This document shows positions 9,501 to 17,592 of a stretch of DNA of 46,171 bases, in pieces. Each line of letters begins with the position of its first letter. The first letter of the stretch is position 1. The notes beneath the pieces are model-generated. The model did no database searches. It was not told the origin of the DNA and was given only the letters and a program-made list of their open reading frames with translations. The DNA comes from Bacteroidales bacterium (lineage in GTDB: Bacteria; Bacteroidota; Bacteroidia; Bacteroidales; P3): assembly GCA_017480245.1 (NCBI GenBank), contig JAFVBA010000023.1, positions 1-46,171 on the forward strand, given 5' to 3'. The position numbers and the translations under genes were made by a program.

Positions 9501-10605
9501 GAATAGCAGATACTTTACTATATCCACTATAGGGATTAGATTCTTTTATAACATACCTTGGTATGACATTATTACATAATACATGCCACCCAGGTTGTAT
9601 CATATCTATGGTATCAAAATCAAAACAACCCTCTCTATGAAATAATTTAAATAAATTGGGTTTATTCCAGAATAACTCTACTTCCGATTTATTATCCGTA
9701 ACATTTTCAACATAGGTGATCAATCCTTTTTGTATCGGCTCTATTAATTCATTTGTATCGCATGGTTCAGTTTTCCAATCTATTCTTTTTTCACAAACAC
9801 TAATTTGCTGATGATTTTCCAACCATAAATATTGGTTACTATAAGGTAACTTTATTCTTATAGCATCACCTGTTGTAAAGTAGTCATCTAAATAATATTC
9901 TCCAGTGCCACTTGACTCGGTTAAGTCATTTTTTATATTTATCCAACCTAAATACCATCGTTCCCATGCATTTGCTCCTCCATACACTTCATTATTTATA
10001 GAAGGCATCATGCCTCCCATTTTTGTTATATGTAGGTTATTCCCTGTTACGCTGTTGCATCCTCCGTAATGAGTATCACTGAGTAGAGAGTGTCCTATTT
10101 CATGAACAAAAGCCTTACTTTTGGATGTTCCAGTGTAAATTTCTGTCATTTGCCCATAGACTATCCTATAACCATTAGATAAAGTGTATAAGGTAGTATC
10201 ATTTATGTATGCACCTCCATTAGTGGCTATGTTCAAAACTTGGGGAATAATATGATTATTATCGTCAAAGGCTCTGTAATTTAAAACAATAAAATCTATT
10301 ACACTATCAGGACAATTACTTTGTATACCTGTATTCCCTGGAGCACTGCCTCTCATATCACACCGTGCTAAAATTGGTGTGTATTTCTCCTTTCCCAATT
10401 CTTGAAATACCAATGTGTCTAAAAATGACCAATAAAAAGATTTTTGAGTTGATGGAAGATGTATTGTTATAGGAAGATATTCTCCTATCATTCTGAATCT
10501 TCCTTGTGATAGTTGATAATAATAGTTGGAGAAACTTGGATTCTGACTTGTTGGGGTAATAGTATCAAATTCGGAGAAATCATGAAATAGATAATTATTG
10601 TTCAA
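6571..10605 (-). CDS. Large fragment: metalloprotease head, beta-helix and T9SS sorting domain
   Basis: The 1344-codon open frame holding nearly all of the protease. The zinc motif HEIGHSLL is about 166 residues in. The acidic DFDRNGVINYSYG segment has the look of a calcium-binding loop. From about residue 480 the sequence turns into beta-helix rungs (VNISDKANIGVNDYATF, ITRSVFTDNYCGIFATN), with pectate-lyase-like periodicity. The last 80 residues are the sorting domain, with PNP near its start and AGTYLYKV near its end. The frame has no normal start: its first possible initiator is a TTG inside the conserved region, and the signal peptide lies in the other frame (10629-10811). Confidence 0.85.
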   Translation of the reverse strand: MNNNYLFHDFSEFDTITPTSQNPSFSNYYYQLSQGRFRMIGEYLPITIHLPSTQKSFYWSFLDTLVFQELGKEKYTPILARCDMRGSAPGNTGIQSNCPDSVIDFIVLNYRAFDDNNHIIPQVLNIATNGGAYINDTTLYTLSNGYRIVYGQMTEIYTGTSKSKAFVHEIGHSLLSDTHYGGCNSVTGNNLHITKMGGMMPSINNEVYGGANAWERWYLGWINIKNDLTESSGTGEYYLDDYFTTGDAIRIKLPYSNQYLWLENHQQISVCEKRIDWKTEPCDTNELIEPIQKGLITYVENVTDNKSEVELFWNKPNLFKLFHREGCFDFDTIDMIQPGWHVLCNNVIPRYVIKESNPYSGYSKVSAIRMDFDRNGVINYSYGANSGAGDCMDIALLYSDNTNGYEKIHGNLGREATFLEGQKIGISTNPAITQIQSYNSISQLLEPIQLCGVSVEILHIDANGRMKLRIRFDDYDFNNDVRMCGDIIFPAATVNVNADITMDKSGTINRTANDTALGITDFVNPSIIKTQSGSHIKVNPEHTITVQNRSTFVIDENSTLEVMGGARIIVDSGATLIVRPNAELLIHSGGNIQVKDGAFICISDSSTINIDDTGLVNISDKANIGVNDYATFRGYNNNCSDIENIKHNGCGKIVVSTDTITRQSIEVWNTYKTLAENFTVKAGTTLQIENTTISIYADKHIVVEPTAKLIINNATLTNYKSNTCNEYWEGIYIEGNSGLSQTEANQGTIQLINATIENANLAITTIGNGYIWTKTGGIIQATNTTFRNNNKDIEFMSYTNKNSNGNTIDNISSFDRCTFTWDNNMITPENGYMGSHVTMWQVQGITFIGCTFKDERPSRPTATYITHGILTNESGYNIQKYSATVYDMSGNVIYINTPTSFSNLTYGIKTSSSYSKPCTITRSVFTDNYCGIFATNSYALSITNNTFNLPYCSNHSGDYMNAKALGISLQSSRSFNISNNEFIGKSSSHHTSGVQIDNISFDPLTLNIRDENINNNKFNKVWSAIQSLGKNFTTKTIGIGSNAITTYSGLVFKCNSFDNVQIPMYITNQTNTNIPNKQTGIKSTQGTSTYPANNEFTSVSNLIHNYGSLDIRYWNYSGIPIPTGTLGNVTISTTNNAGTDCGIKGVTNDNWIPPIINPPVTLNKQSAASTEEMKDEDNAEVLDKQLWESYLEQYGSSYNIPDEILLEMAEHETTVGLAAIEMLYFKGIKTDYHPQVIIDEDNAESIKDNTKSAKVPTNNLLEENVFVSPNPTNSDIIVVYKFNEESSYQFIVCDINGIELIKESLQGNNSEQVINLNKLSAGTYLYKVISKEKTIKIDKLVIIK

Positions 10606-10628
10606 TGCCCAAGATGGGATAGGTTGTC

Positions 10629-10811
10629 CTATAGGCCAATTATAATTATTATAGTATCAAAGTTATCAATATTTACGAAGACCACAAGGACGCGTAAATC
10701 ATTATATGGCGTAAAACTATGCCCAAATTCAGATGGTTTAGACGGTGATATTTGAGCCATTCCATTAATTAAGAATGCTAATGATAGTAAAAATACAATT
10801 GTCTTTTTCAT
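10629..10811 (-). CDS. Frameshifted 5' fragment with the signal peptide of the metalloprotease
   Basis: Sixty codons: a clear Sec signal peptide (MKKTIVFLLSLAFLINGMAQ) and the conserved mature start (GHSFTPYNDLRVLVVFVNI). It then runs out of frame through an ATA/ATT-rich stretch coding for TIIIIIGL and stops. Adding one base there restores the downstream frame. It starts 10 bases after the gene at 10822-11700, so it is translated from the same transcript. Confidence 0.8.
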   Translation of the reverse strand: MKKTIVFLLSLAFLINGMAQISPSKPSEFGHSFTPYNDLRVLVVFVNIDNFDTIIIIIGL

Positions 10812-10821
10812 CTTTAATTTT

Positions 10822-11700
10822 TTATTTTTTTATAAATGTTTTACTGAATTTTTTTATTCCGTCCGAAAAAGTTAGAATATACACGCCTGATTTTAAATTT
10901 GTCAAGTCTAAAGTATCACTTGTGTTCAAATTTTTTCGGAATAGTTTTCTACCCTCCGTGTTAGAAATAATTACAAACATAGGTCTTGGGGTAGTAATAT
11001 AGACTTTATTTTCCGTCGGATTCGGAAAGATACTTACATCATAATTATCTATTTCATCCAATGCAGCCTCAATAAAGCATTCGTTATACTGCTTTGCTGT
11101 ATAACTTTGATATAGAACTTCTCCGTCTTGAGAAAAACATAATAGTTCATGCGTGGCTCCATCTACCCAAGAACCATCACGATGTAATAAACCTGATAGG
11201 CTACCGATACCTTCTATCCATTCCAGTTCCCTATTGTATTTGTCTATGAGGATTAGATGTTTTAAAGGTGTGCCGTTTATTATGATGGTATCAGTACTTT
11301 TGACTTCGTAAAAAGTATCCTCCCAAAATGAAATTTGGGTAAGACCACGTATAGTTACAGTATCACCGACTTCTAAGTTGAAATCATATATGAGATATTC
11401 TTTTGAATCCTTCCAACCGAGATTAACAAAATAAACTCTGTTAGAATCTTCTCTGAATAAGAGGCTATAAGAAACGTAATAGTGTGAAGAAGCTATTAGT
11501 TGCTTATAAGTTCTATCGTTATAGATAGTATCTTCTCCGAATTGAAAAGTAAATGTACTTATTCCTCCCGGATAAATAAGTCCGTCATGCCAAACTTTTG
11601 TTGAATCAACAATGTTTTTGCTGACTTGTGCATGAGACTGCATTATTCCTGCAACTGCTAATGCTAATAGCAGGAAAAACTTTTTGATTGTTTTTTTCAT
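10822..11700 (-). CDS. Secreted protein with T9SS type A sorting domain
   Basis: A 292-residue cargo protein. The signal peptide is MKKTIKKFFLLLALAVAGIMQSHAQ. The mature domain of about 190 residues (DSTKVWHDGLI, DFNLEVGDTV, RELEWIEGIGSLSGLL) is of a type often seen in short Bacteroidota secreted proteins. The last 75 residues are the sorting domain: SIFPNPTENKVYI, a middle NTEGRKLF, then LKSGVYILTF and a basic end. The function of the mature domain is unknown. Its ATG overlaps the TGA of the upstream lipoprotein gene (ATGA at 11697-11700), so translation is probably coupled. Confidence 0.8.
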   Translation of the reverse strand: MKKTIKKFFLLLALAVAGIMQSHAQVSKNIVDSTKVWHDGLIYPGGISTFTFQFGEDTIYNDRTYKQLIASSHYYVSYSLLFREDSNRVYFVNLGWKDSKEYLIYDFNLEVGDTVTIRGLTQISFWEDTFYEVKSTDTIIINGTPLKHLILIDKYNRELEWIEGIGSLSGLLHRDGSWVDGATHELLCFSQDGEVLYQSYTAKQYNECFIEAALDEIDNYDVSIFPNPTENKVYITTPRPMFVIISNTEGRKLFRKNLNTSDTLDLTNLKSGVYILTFSDGIKKFSKTFIKK

Positions 11701-12134
11701 TTTACTGTCCTTTCGTTTTTAATTATTGAATTAATTTTAAAACCTTCTATATTCGAAATACTATAAAAGCGGTATTTGTGAAAGCTGTCATGAAAAGCGT
11801 TTGTCGGGTCTGCAATTTCTTCCATACAACCCGAAAAAGAAACATCTACTTCATAACCTCCAATGCCCAGACTATCACTTATATTTTTAGGCAAAAAATT
11901 CTTTGTTTTTGTATTACGTTTCACAAAATAATAATCGGCACAATGCCTATCATTATCTTGATAAAAGTTAATAAAATAGTAGATGTATTCATTAGTATCT
12001 GCTCCTGTATGTTTGACAGATTCAATTCTACAATTCTTAAATGATTTCAAATTGTCCTCGTCATCATTACAGGAAATGAAACCTAAACCACATGCCGTTA
12101 ATATTAATAACAGCAATTTCTTCTGTGTTTTCAT
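11697..12134 (-). CDS. Lipoprotein of unknown function
   Basis: A 145-residue protein with a lipoprotein signal peptide (lipobox FISC, Cys22), followed by the acidic NDDEDN segment common in surface-exposed Bacteroidota lipoproteins. The rest contains YYFINFYQDNDRHCADYY and a single further Cys in FSGCMEE; I recognise no domain. It is the first gene of a three-gene operon with two T9SS cargos, with a promoter at 12177-12208. Confidence 0.7.
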   Translation of the reverse strand: MKTQKKLLLLILTACGLGFISCNDDEDNLKSFKNCRIESVKHTGADTNEYIYYFINFYQDNDRHCADYYFVKRNTKTKNFLPKNISDSLGIGGYEVDVSFSGCMEEIADPTNAFHDSFHKYRFYSISNIEGFKINSIIKNERTVK

Positions 12135-12176
12135 TATTATTCGTTTTTTTATTTGTTACTCAATTATTAAGTTTTG

Positions 12177-12208
12177 TAAACTTACATAACTTTTCATTAC
12201 GCACCAAA
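12177..12208 (-). promoter_or_regulatory. Promoter of the lipoprotein/T9SS cargo operon
   Basis: On the minus strand TTTG (12208-12205) is followed, after 20 bases, by TAAGTTTA (12184-12177), which matches TAnnTTTG except for the last base. The same 20-bp spacing is seen at the tuf, 20394 and 42092 promoters. Confidence 0.5.
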
Positions 12209-12214
12209 TTTTTT

Positions 12215-14404
12215 TTACTTTTTCTTTTTGGAAGTCTTCTTTTTAGTGGTTTTTGCAGGCTTTTCTTCCTGAAGATTCATCTGTTTAAAATACGGATTCT
12301 TGGTATAAGCATTCAGACTTCCTTTCGGGACAATACAAATAAATTTTTTAGTCAAATCAAATGACTGCTCAAAAATCTCGGGCGGAACAGTAGATTGCAT
12401 AATCAAGGTATCAAATTGCCAATATTTGAAAACATTGTTATCAATCCTCTTTATACAATTAGGAATAGTGAAAGTTTCAAGAGCATGTGTGGTTTGCTTA
12501 GGTGCTGTTATTATTCTGGAAGAATCTTTCGTTGTAACAAATCTATCTATTCCTATAAAATAAGGATTATCTTCAGAGATATGAAAAGCAAGTATGTCTT
12601 GGTTAGTACCTATTGACTTAACGTTTTTACCGATTATTAATTCAGGAAATTTACTTGCTGCAAAAGCACCGTAACGTATTACTTCCACTTCGTCAGGCAG
12701 CACGATAGGGTCTTGATTATTATCATTAGCCGCTTTTTTAGGAGGATAAGCAACCAAAGTCTTCATATTTTTGGAATAAAGTACGCCGTCTAAGGAAGCA
12801 AAATAAGGATTGTCTTTATCTACTTCAATATTTTCCAAATCAATTCCCGAAAATACCATAGTATCTATTGTTTTTATACTTGCAGGAATAAATACCGACT
12901 GGCAAACACCGATACTTTCTATTCCCGTTACGGTATAAATGTTTTCACCGTCGGATATTCTGGCAGGAATATCAATAGTGCGAGTAATATCGTCGCGGTA
13001 AGAAGTAGCAGAGGCAATCAACGAAACATATTTATTTCTTTCGTTGGTTATAACGTAAGACAAATCGCCCGTGTTTATTATTCTTTCGGTAAAGGATTTG
13101 TTTCTTGTTTTGTCAAATACCTCTCTTTCCATCGTGGATTGTACAGTTACGTTGTCCATATCACAATTGTAAGTCAAGGAATCCCAAAACGGAGCATTTT
13201 TATAGGATAATATTGCGCTGCAGTCAATATCCACAAACGCATTTGACGACATATAAAGACTGTTTTCCAATACAGGCGGATTTTTGCTTTCAACAATATA
13301 TTGTTTCAAAGAAAGACAACCGTCAAAGGCATTCTTGCCGATAATTTCCACGCTTTTAGGAAAGACAAATGCAGGAAGAGATTTGCAATTGATAAAAGCG
13401 CCGGTATCAATTTCGGTAAGATTGTCGGGAATAGCCAATTCATAGAGTTTTTCGCAGTTTTCAAAAGTTAAATCTGGAATAACGGCAAGATTATTCGGCA
13501 AGGAAACAAATTCCAATTGCAAACAATCTTTGAAAACCGCAATACCCATCTCGTTGATCTTATCTTTGATGGTTATTTCCCTAACGGAAGTATTTGCAAA
13601 TGCCATACTGCTGATAGCACTTAAGTTTTCAGGCAAAGTAACTTCGGTTACATTAACACAATTGCGTATAAAATTCTCAGGTAATGAGACAACGTTGCTT
13701 CCTATATTGATTTTAGTAAGCGAAGGTAAGGATTCAATAGGAGAAAATCCGATAAAAGAGGTTGCATTGTAGTTAATTGTGCGGATATTGTCGCAACCCG
13801 AAAAAATCTCATAAGATAGAGTCTGTACGTTTTCGCCTATCGTTATTTCGTTAAGCGTACTTATATTATTGAATGCACGCGGAGAAGAAATTTCTTTGCA
13901 ATTTATGATAAGTTTTCTTAATCCGCAGTTCTCAAAAGCGAAATCGCCTATCTTTTTTATAGAATTTGTTACCGTAAATTCGCTTATTAAATTGCAGTTT
14001 GCAAAAGCCTCTGCGGTGATTTCTTCCAATTGTTCGTTGAATTTGATATTGCGAACATTGGTTAGCGAAAAAGCATTTCTTCCTATGGATTTAATGGTAG
14101 AGGATAGGGTAACCGTGTCCAATTCTTCGCAACCGAAAAAAGCACTGTCGCCGATAGAGGTAACAACATATGTTTTGCCTCTGAATTTTACGCTGTCCGC
14201 TATTTCTACGTTATCTTTGTAAGAGCCTAATTCGCTGTTTTTGTAAGTAACTTCTGCAGTAAGAAGTTGTTTGTCCGTAATCTTGTAATAGACTTTTGAT
14301 TTGCCTGTTTTGTGTGTGAAATCAAAATGCCTTTGTTGTGCGTTTATTACAATAGGTTGTAATGCTACTGCCGCAAGGATAAGTAAAAGTTTAATGTTTT
14401 TCAT
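12215..14404 (-). CDS. BspA-like leucine-rich-repeat surface protein
   Basis: A secreted protein of 729 residues made of LRR_5 (BspA/TpLRR) repeats. I start it at MKNIKLLLILAAVALQPIVINAQ (14404), 8 bases after the upstream gene, rather than at an in-frame codon 33 bases earlier. The signal peptide is followed by a short beta domain. Two blocks of about 23-residue repeats then follow, of the form SIGDSAFFGCEELDTVTLSS and KSIGRNAFSLTNVRNIKF, separated by a second copy of the beta domain near residues 430-480. The end is a Lys-rich tail (TTKKKTSKKKK) rather than a sorting domain. BspA proteins are surface adhesins. It closes an operon with two thioredoxin-like genes. Confidence 0.88.
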   Translation of the reverse strand: MKNIKLLLILAAVALQPIVINAQQRHFDFTHKTGKSKVYYKITDKQLLTAEVTYKNSELGSYKDNVEIADSVKFRGKTYVVTSIGDSAFFGCEELDTVTLSSTIKSIGRNAFSLTNVRNIKFNEQLEEITAEAFANCNLISEFTVTNSIKKIGDFAFENCGLRKLIINCKEISSPRAFNNISTLNEITIGENVQTLSYEIFSGCDNIRTINYNATSFIGFSPIESLPSLTKINIGSNVVSLPENFIRNCVNVTEVTLPENLSAISSMAFANTSVREITIKDKINEMGIAVFKDCLQLEFVSLPNNLAVIPDLTFENCEKLYELAIPDNLTEIDTGAFINCKSLPAFVFPKSVEIIGKNAFDGCLSLKQYIVESKNPPVLENSLYMSSNAFVDIDCSAILSYKNAPFWDSLTYNCDMDNVTVQSTMEREVFDKTRNKSFTERIINTGDLSYVITNERNKYVSLIASATSYRDDITRTIDIPARISDGENIYTVTGIESIGVCQSVFIPASIKTIDTMVFSGIDLENIEVDKDNPYFASLDGVLYSKNMKTLVAYPPKKAANDNNQDPIVLPDEVEVIRYGAFAASKFPELIIGKNVKSIGTNQDILAFHISEDNPYFIGIDRFVTTKDSSRIITAPKQTTHALETFTIPNCIKRIDNNVFKYWQFDTLIMQSTVPPEIFEQSFDLTKKFICIVPKGSLNAYTKNPYFKQMNLQEEKPAKTTKKKTSKKKK

Positions 14405-14411
14405 ATTGATG

Positions 14412-15812
14412 TTATTGTTTTGGGGAATTAATATCATTTTCTATTGATTGTTGAACGTGATTGTAGATTGCCGTTTTGTTAAGTATCTTTTTGTGTTTGT
14501 CAAGTATGAAAAGGGAAGGAGTATGGTCTAATTGGAAATTGTAAGGAGCCAATTCCTCTGCCGTAGCATGCGTAACAATCCAATCAAACGGCTCTGTTTC
14601 TTGATGGGCTTTGCTAAGAGCGTAATCTTGTTCTATGTCGATGGAGTAAATCTCAACATTGTATTTGTCTTTATATTCTTTATAAAAGTTTTTCAAATCA
14701 TCAATGTTTTTTTTGCAGCTTGCACAAGTGGAAGAAAAGAAATAAAGAACGGTATATGCGTTTTTAAGAGCGTAAAGTTTATGAACTTCTCCGTTAAAAT
14801 CCCTTAATACTATATTAGGCATAGTATTGCCCGGCAAGAACGGAGTAATTCTTTTGATATTTTCTTGATGAAACTCAATTACTGACGGCATTAAATATTT
14901 TGATGCACGTTCTAGGTAATTTTTTATTATGTGAGAGTAAATTATCTCGTTGAAAGAGAACGGCATCTTGGGTGAATTATCCAAGTACCACGCTATAACA
15001 TAGTCTGCATATTCTTTTCCGCCGTTTTTATCTGCCTTAGCAATAAATTCATCTATTGATTTGCAGACGCTGTCGGGCTGTTGGACGGTTATTTCTGAGA
15101 TGTAGTTGTTGAATTGTTTGATAAAATAAGGAGTATATAAGATTCTGCGGTCGTTGAAATGGAATCTGTCCCAATAATGCTGTCTGTAATAAGTTGCATA
15201 CTGAGTTTCCATTCCTTTTTTCACCTTTCCGTTTTCAAAAAAGTAAGACGGAGCGGATTGATTCATACCGTCAGAAACTACAGTTATCAAATTGTAAGGA
15301 TATGCTTTGAAAAAACTTTTTTGAAAAGCGTTAAAAGAATCAATAACCGTCAGAATATCCGTACGCAGTGAATCTACATTGGCGCCTTTTTCCGATGCCT
15401 TGATTTTATAGTAGTACATAGCCGTCTGACATTTCTTATTCTCTTTTTGATATAGGAAATAAGCGTCGTTTTCAGGAGAGTTTTTTACAAAGAATTCACC
15501 GTTTTCGTAAATCTCTATTGAAAACTCCTTACTCAAATCCAAACAGAATGAAAACAAATCACCTTTGTGGCTTTTAACCATATACATCCCCATCAGATAA
15601 CCGTTAGCCGTCCAATAGAATCCACCGTCTTTTGCAACTTTTACGGAATCCATCACCTTGTTATCGCTGCCGCAATAACCTTCTATGTAGATTATGCTGT
15701 CTTCGTACTCATGTATAAAGAATGAAACCTTATAATCGCTTTGCGACATTGCACCTAAAGACAACAATAGTGCAACGAAAGTCATTAGTATTTGAATTGT
15801 TATTTTTTTCAT
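14412..15812 (-). CDS. Secreted DUF4369/thioredoxin-fold (TlpA-like) oxidoreductase, CASC active site
   Basis: A 466-residue periplasmic or outer-envelope protein. The signal peptide ends in LGAMSQ. Residues 25-120 resemble the DUF4369 beta domain, and a helical middle follows. The C-terminal 130 residues are a thioredoxin fold with FFSSTCASCKK (Cys363 and Cys366) and the cis-Pro motif HTPSLFI. Such proteins shuttle thiol/disulfide electrons in the envelope; the partner is unknown. The gene overlaps the upstream paralogue by four bases (ATGA, 15809-15812). An AAGGAGG ribosome-binding site lies inside the end of the paralogue. Confidence 0.85.
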   Translation of the reverse strand: MKKITIQILMTFVALLLSLGAMSQSDYKVSFFIHEYEDSIIYIEGYCGSDNKVMDSVKVAKDGGFYWTANGYLMGMYMVKSHKGDLFSFCLDLSKEFSIEIYENGEFFVKNSPENDAYFLYQKENKKCQTAMYYYKIKASEKGANVDSLRTDILTVIDSFNAFQKSFFKAYPYNLITVVSDGMNQSAPSYFFENGKVKKGMETQYATYYRQHYWDRFHFNDRRILYTPYFIKQFNNYISEITVQQPDSVCKSIDEFIAKADKNGGKEYADYVIAWYLDNSPKMPFSFNEIIYSHIIKNYLERASKYLMPSVIEFHQENIKRITPFLPGNTMPNIVLRDFNGEVHKLYALKNAYTVLYFFSSTCASCKKNIDDLKNFYKEYKDKYNVEIYSIDIEQDYALSKAHQETEPFDWIVTHATAEELAPYNFQLDHTPSLFILDKHKKILNKTAIYNHVQQSIENDINSPKQ

Positions 15813-17239
15813 AAGTCAAAACCTCCTTTTTCTAACACGTCCATAATTTGTTTTAAGTTATCAACAGGTATATTCTTCGCCAAAATTTCGTCATTTGAGT
15901 TAAGAATATATATAACAGGCGTTTTCTCAATATTAAAATACTCCCGCCAATCATAATTGGCAATCAAACCATTTACATTTATCCAATTGATACCATGTTT
16001 GTCTATAAAATCTTTCATTTCGCTTATTTCGCCTTCGGTATGTACGGCAAAAACATCAAAATCATAAGTCTTTTTGTATTGTTTGTAGAATTCAAAAAGT
16101 TTAGGTATCTCCGTAGTGCAATGACCGCACGTTGCAGACCAAAAGACTAAGAATTTGTATTTTGTTTTCAACTCGTCCAAATGATGCCAAGCCGATTCAC
16201 TTGTACTGTCGGGGCATGCAAGGTCGGGAATCTGTTTTCCGATAAGAAGATTGCGCCAAATGTCAGCACGGTGTATGTTGTTTTCAATATCTGACGGCAC
16301 AAGGTCGGTATATTTACCTGTTTTAAGATACCTATCCATCATACCGACATAGACTTTGTCGTGTCCCATAATCGGACTTTGCAAATAACGGGTTGAAATA
16401 TCCTTTACAAAGAAATTAAACATCTTGCCGTTGCCTGTTTTGCTTATCCAATAATCTGCATAATACAAAATACTGTCGGCTTTCTCGTATTTCATAACCG
16501 TTTCCCAATAATAATTGTAGTTATCTATGAAAATCTGTTTGTTGGTATTCAATAGGGCATCGCAACTCAAATCAACATTGTCAAAATAATGCTGTTTGTA
16601 CCAATAAAATCCCTGCATACGCCAAGCATTTGAGTCCGCTTTACCTTCAGGTGTAAAAACCATAGGAAAATCTGGCGGTTCAACAGGTTTGGCAGCCAAC
16701 AGGATTTTGGAAAGCAAGTGATTAGGATGTTTTTGGATGAAATCCTCTTTCAAAGAATCGTTTTTCTGGACAAGAATCTTCATTTCGTTTTCATATTCTT
16801 GTTTCCCGACGGATTCTCTGCCGTTAAGAATTTGTTTGTATTGCTTGCCAAAGTTTTCACTTTTTGTAATAAAATCTACATACAACTCTTCGTCTTTACT
16901 ACCCTTAACTTCAAGGTTTAAAGTCCAATTGTCGTTATCTGTTTTGAACTTAAGATTTCTGTCTTTCATCATTAAAAACTCGCAAAAATGCCCTTGATTG
17001 TCGGTAAAGAAGTAAATACCGTCTTCAAGAGTCTTTTTTTTGTTTTTAAATACGAATTTACCTTTGTTATTTACCGCCGTATCAGCAGCATAAGTCCCGC
17101 CAAAACGATAATATCCCATAAGAATAGTATCACTTGTGCAGTTTTTTATCTCCAGCGTGATGTCATATTGTGCTTTTGCCATAAAATTCAGACAAACAGT
17201 CAATAGAAAACAAACAACTGTGCATTTACAGAATTTCAT
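15809..17239 (-). CDS. Secreted DUF4369/thioredoxin-fold (TlpA-like) oxidoreductase, CGHC active site
   Basis: A 476-residue paralogue of the next gene, with the same order of parts: signal peptide (to MAKAQ), DUF4369-like beta domain, helical middle, and thioredoxin fold. The thioredoxin fold has FWSATCGHCTTEIPKL (Cys371 and Cys374) and the cis-Pro motif KTPVIYIL. CGHC is the protein-disulfide-isomerase-type active site, more oxidising in known enzymes than the downstream partner's CASC is likely to be. The pair may therefore act at different potentials; that is inference. It is the first gene of the operon; an AAAAGGAAA stretch precedes the ATG. Confidence 0.87.
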   Translation of the reverse strand: MKFCKCTVVCFLLTVCLNFMAKAQYDITLEIKNCTSDTILMGYYRFGGTYAADTAVNNKGKFVFKNKKKTLEDGIYFFTDNQGHFCEFLMMKDRNLKFKTDNDNWTLNLEVKGSKDEELYVDFITKSENFGKQYKQILNGRESVGKQEYENEMKILVQKNDSLKEDFIQKHPNHLLSKILLAAKPVEPPDFPMVFTPEGKADSNAWRMQGFYWYKQHYFDNVDLSCDALLNTNKQIFIDNYNYYWETVMKYEKADSILYYADYWISKTGNGKMFNFFVKDISTRYLQSPIMGHDKVYVGMMDRYLKTGKYTDLVPSDIENNIHRADIWRNLLIGKQIPDLACPDSTSESAWHHLDELKTKYKFLVFWSATCGHCTTEIPKLFEFYKQYKKTYDFDVFAVHTEGEISEMKDFIDKHGINWINVNGLIANYDWREYFNIEKTPVIYILNSNDEILAKNIPVDNLKQIMDVLEKGGFDL

Positions 17240-17266
17240 AGTTATTTCCTTTTAATAAATTATCTA

Positions 17267-17274
17267 CAAAATTA
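17267..17274 (-). promoter_or_regulatory. -7 box for the thioredoxin/BspA operon
   Basis: Minus-strand TAATTTTG fits TAnnTTTG and lies 28 bases before the ATG at 17239. A -33 TTTG at the usual spacing is not seen. Confidence 0.5.
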
Positions 17275-17352
17275 CAAAAATTTATTAAAAGATAATGTAA
17301 AATCACCAAATATTGATACCCTGCCACGAAAAATGGTTTTTATTTGTGAGTG

Positions 17353-17479
17353 AATTTTTGTAATCCATCACAAGAATTTTTTAATATCAAGAAACAATTC
17401 CGCAATATCAAGAAATAATCTTTTAATAGCAGAAGAAAATTTTGTAATATCAGAAAAGAATTTTGTAATATCGCATATT
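17353..17479. repeat. Tandem array A, 21-bp period, six degenerate units
   Basis: Units start at 17353 (22 bp), 17375, 17396, 17417, 17438 and 17459. The consensus is close to AATTTTGTAATATCAGAAAA plus one base. Spacing is exactly 21 bp from the second unit on, although the units differ in many bases. Confidence 0.75.
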
Positions 17480-17491
17480 ATTTTTGTTTGA

Positions 17492-17579
17492 ACCGTCCAA
17501 AATGAAATTTCAGACCGTCCAAAACTATATTTTAGACCGTCTGAAATATGATTTTGAACCGTCTTAACAAAATTCTTTC
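17492..17579. repeat. Tandem array B, 22-bp period, four degenerate units
   Basis: ACCGTC recurs at 17492, 17514, 17536 and 17558, exactly 22 bp apart. Each copy is followed by a variable A/T-rich part (CAAAATGAAATTTCAG, CAAAACTATATTTTAG, TGAAATATGATTTTGA). The first three units are the best conserved. Confidence 0.75.
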
Positions 17580-17592
17580 TTGATGTTACGAA

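Larger units (their letters stand above)
6571..10811 (-). pseudogene. M6-like metalloprotease with beta-helix stalk and T9SS sorting domain, full extent, one frameshift
   Basis: Reading across one apparent missing base near 10640-10655 joins two frames into a secreted protein of about 1413 residues. In order: a signal peptide (MKKTIVFLLSLAFLINGMAQ); an M6-like catalytic head with HEIGH (codons 10104-10090) and nearby SDTHYGG candidates for the third zinc ligand; a long right-handed beta-helix region rich in Asn/Thr/Ile; a linker with LYFKGIKTDYHP; and a type A T9SS domain (SPNPTNSD to KLVIIK). The corrected reading at the junction is FDT-x-NNYNWPIGQP. Whether the shift is real, regulatory or a sequencing error cannot be decided from the sequence. 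It is the last gene of an operon with the genes at 10822 and 11697. Confidence 0.8.
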
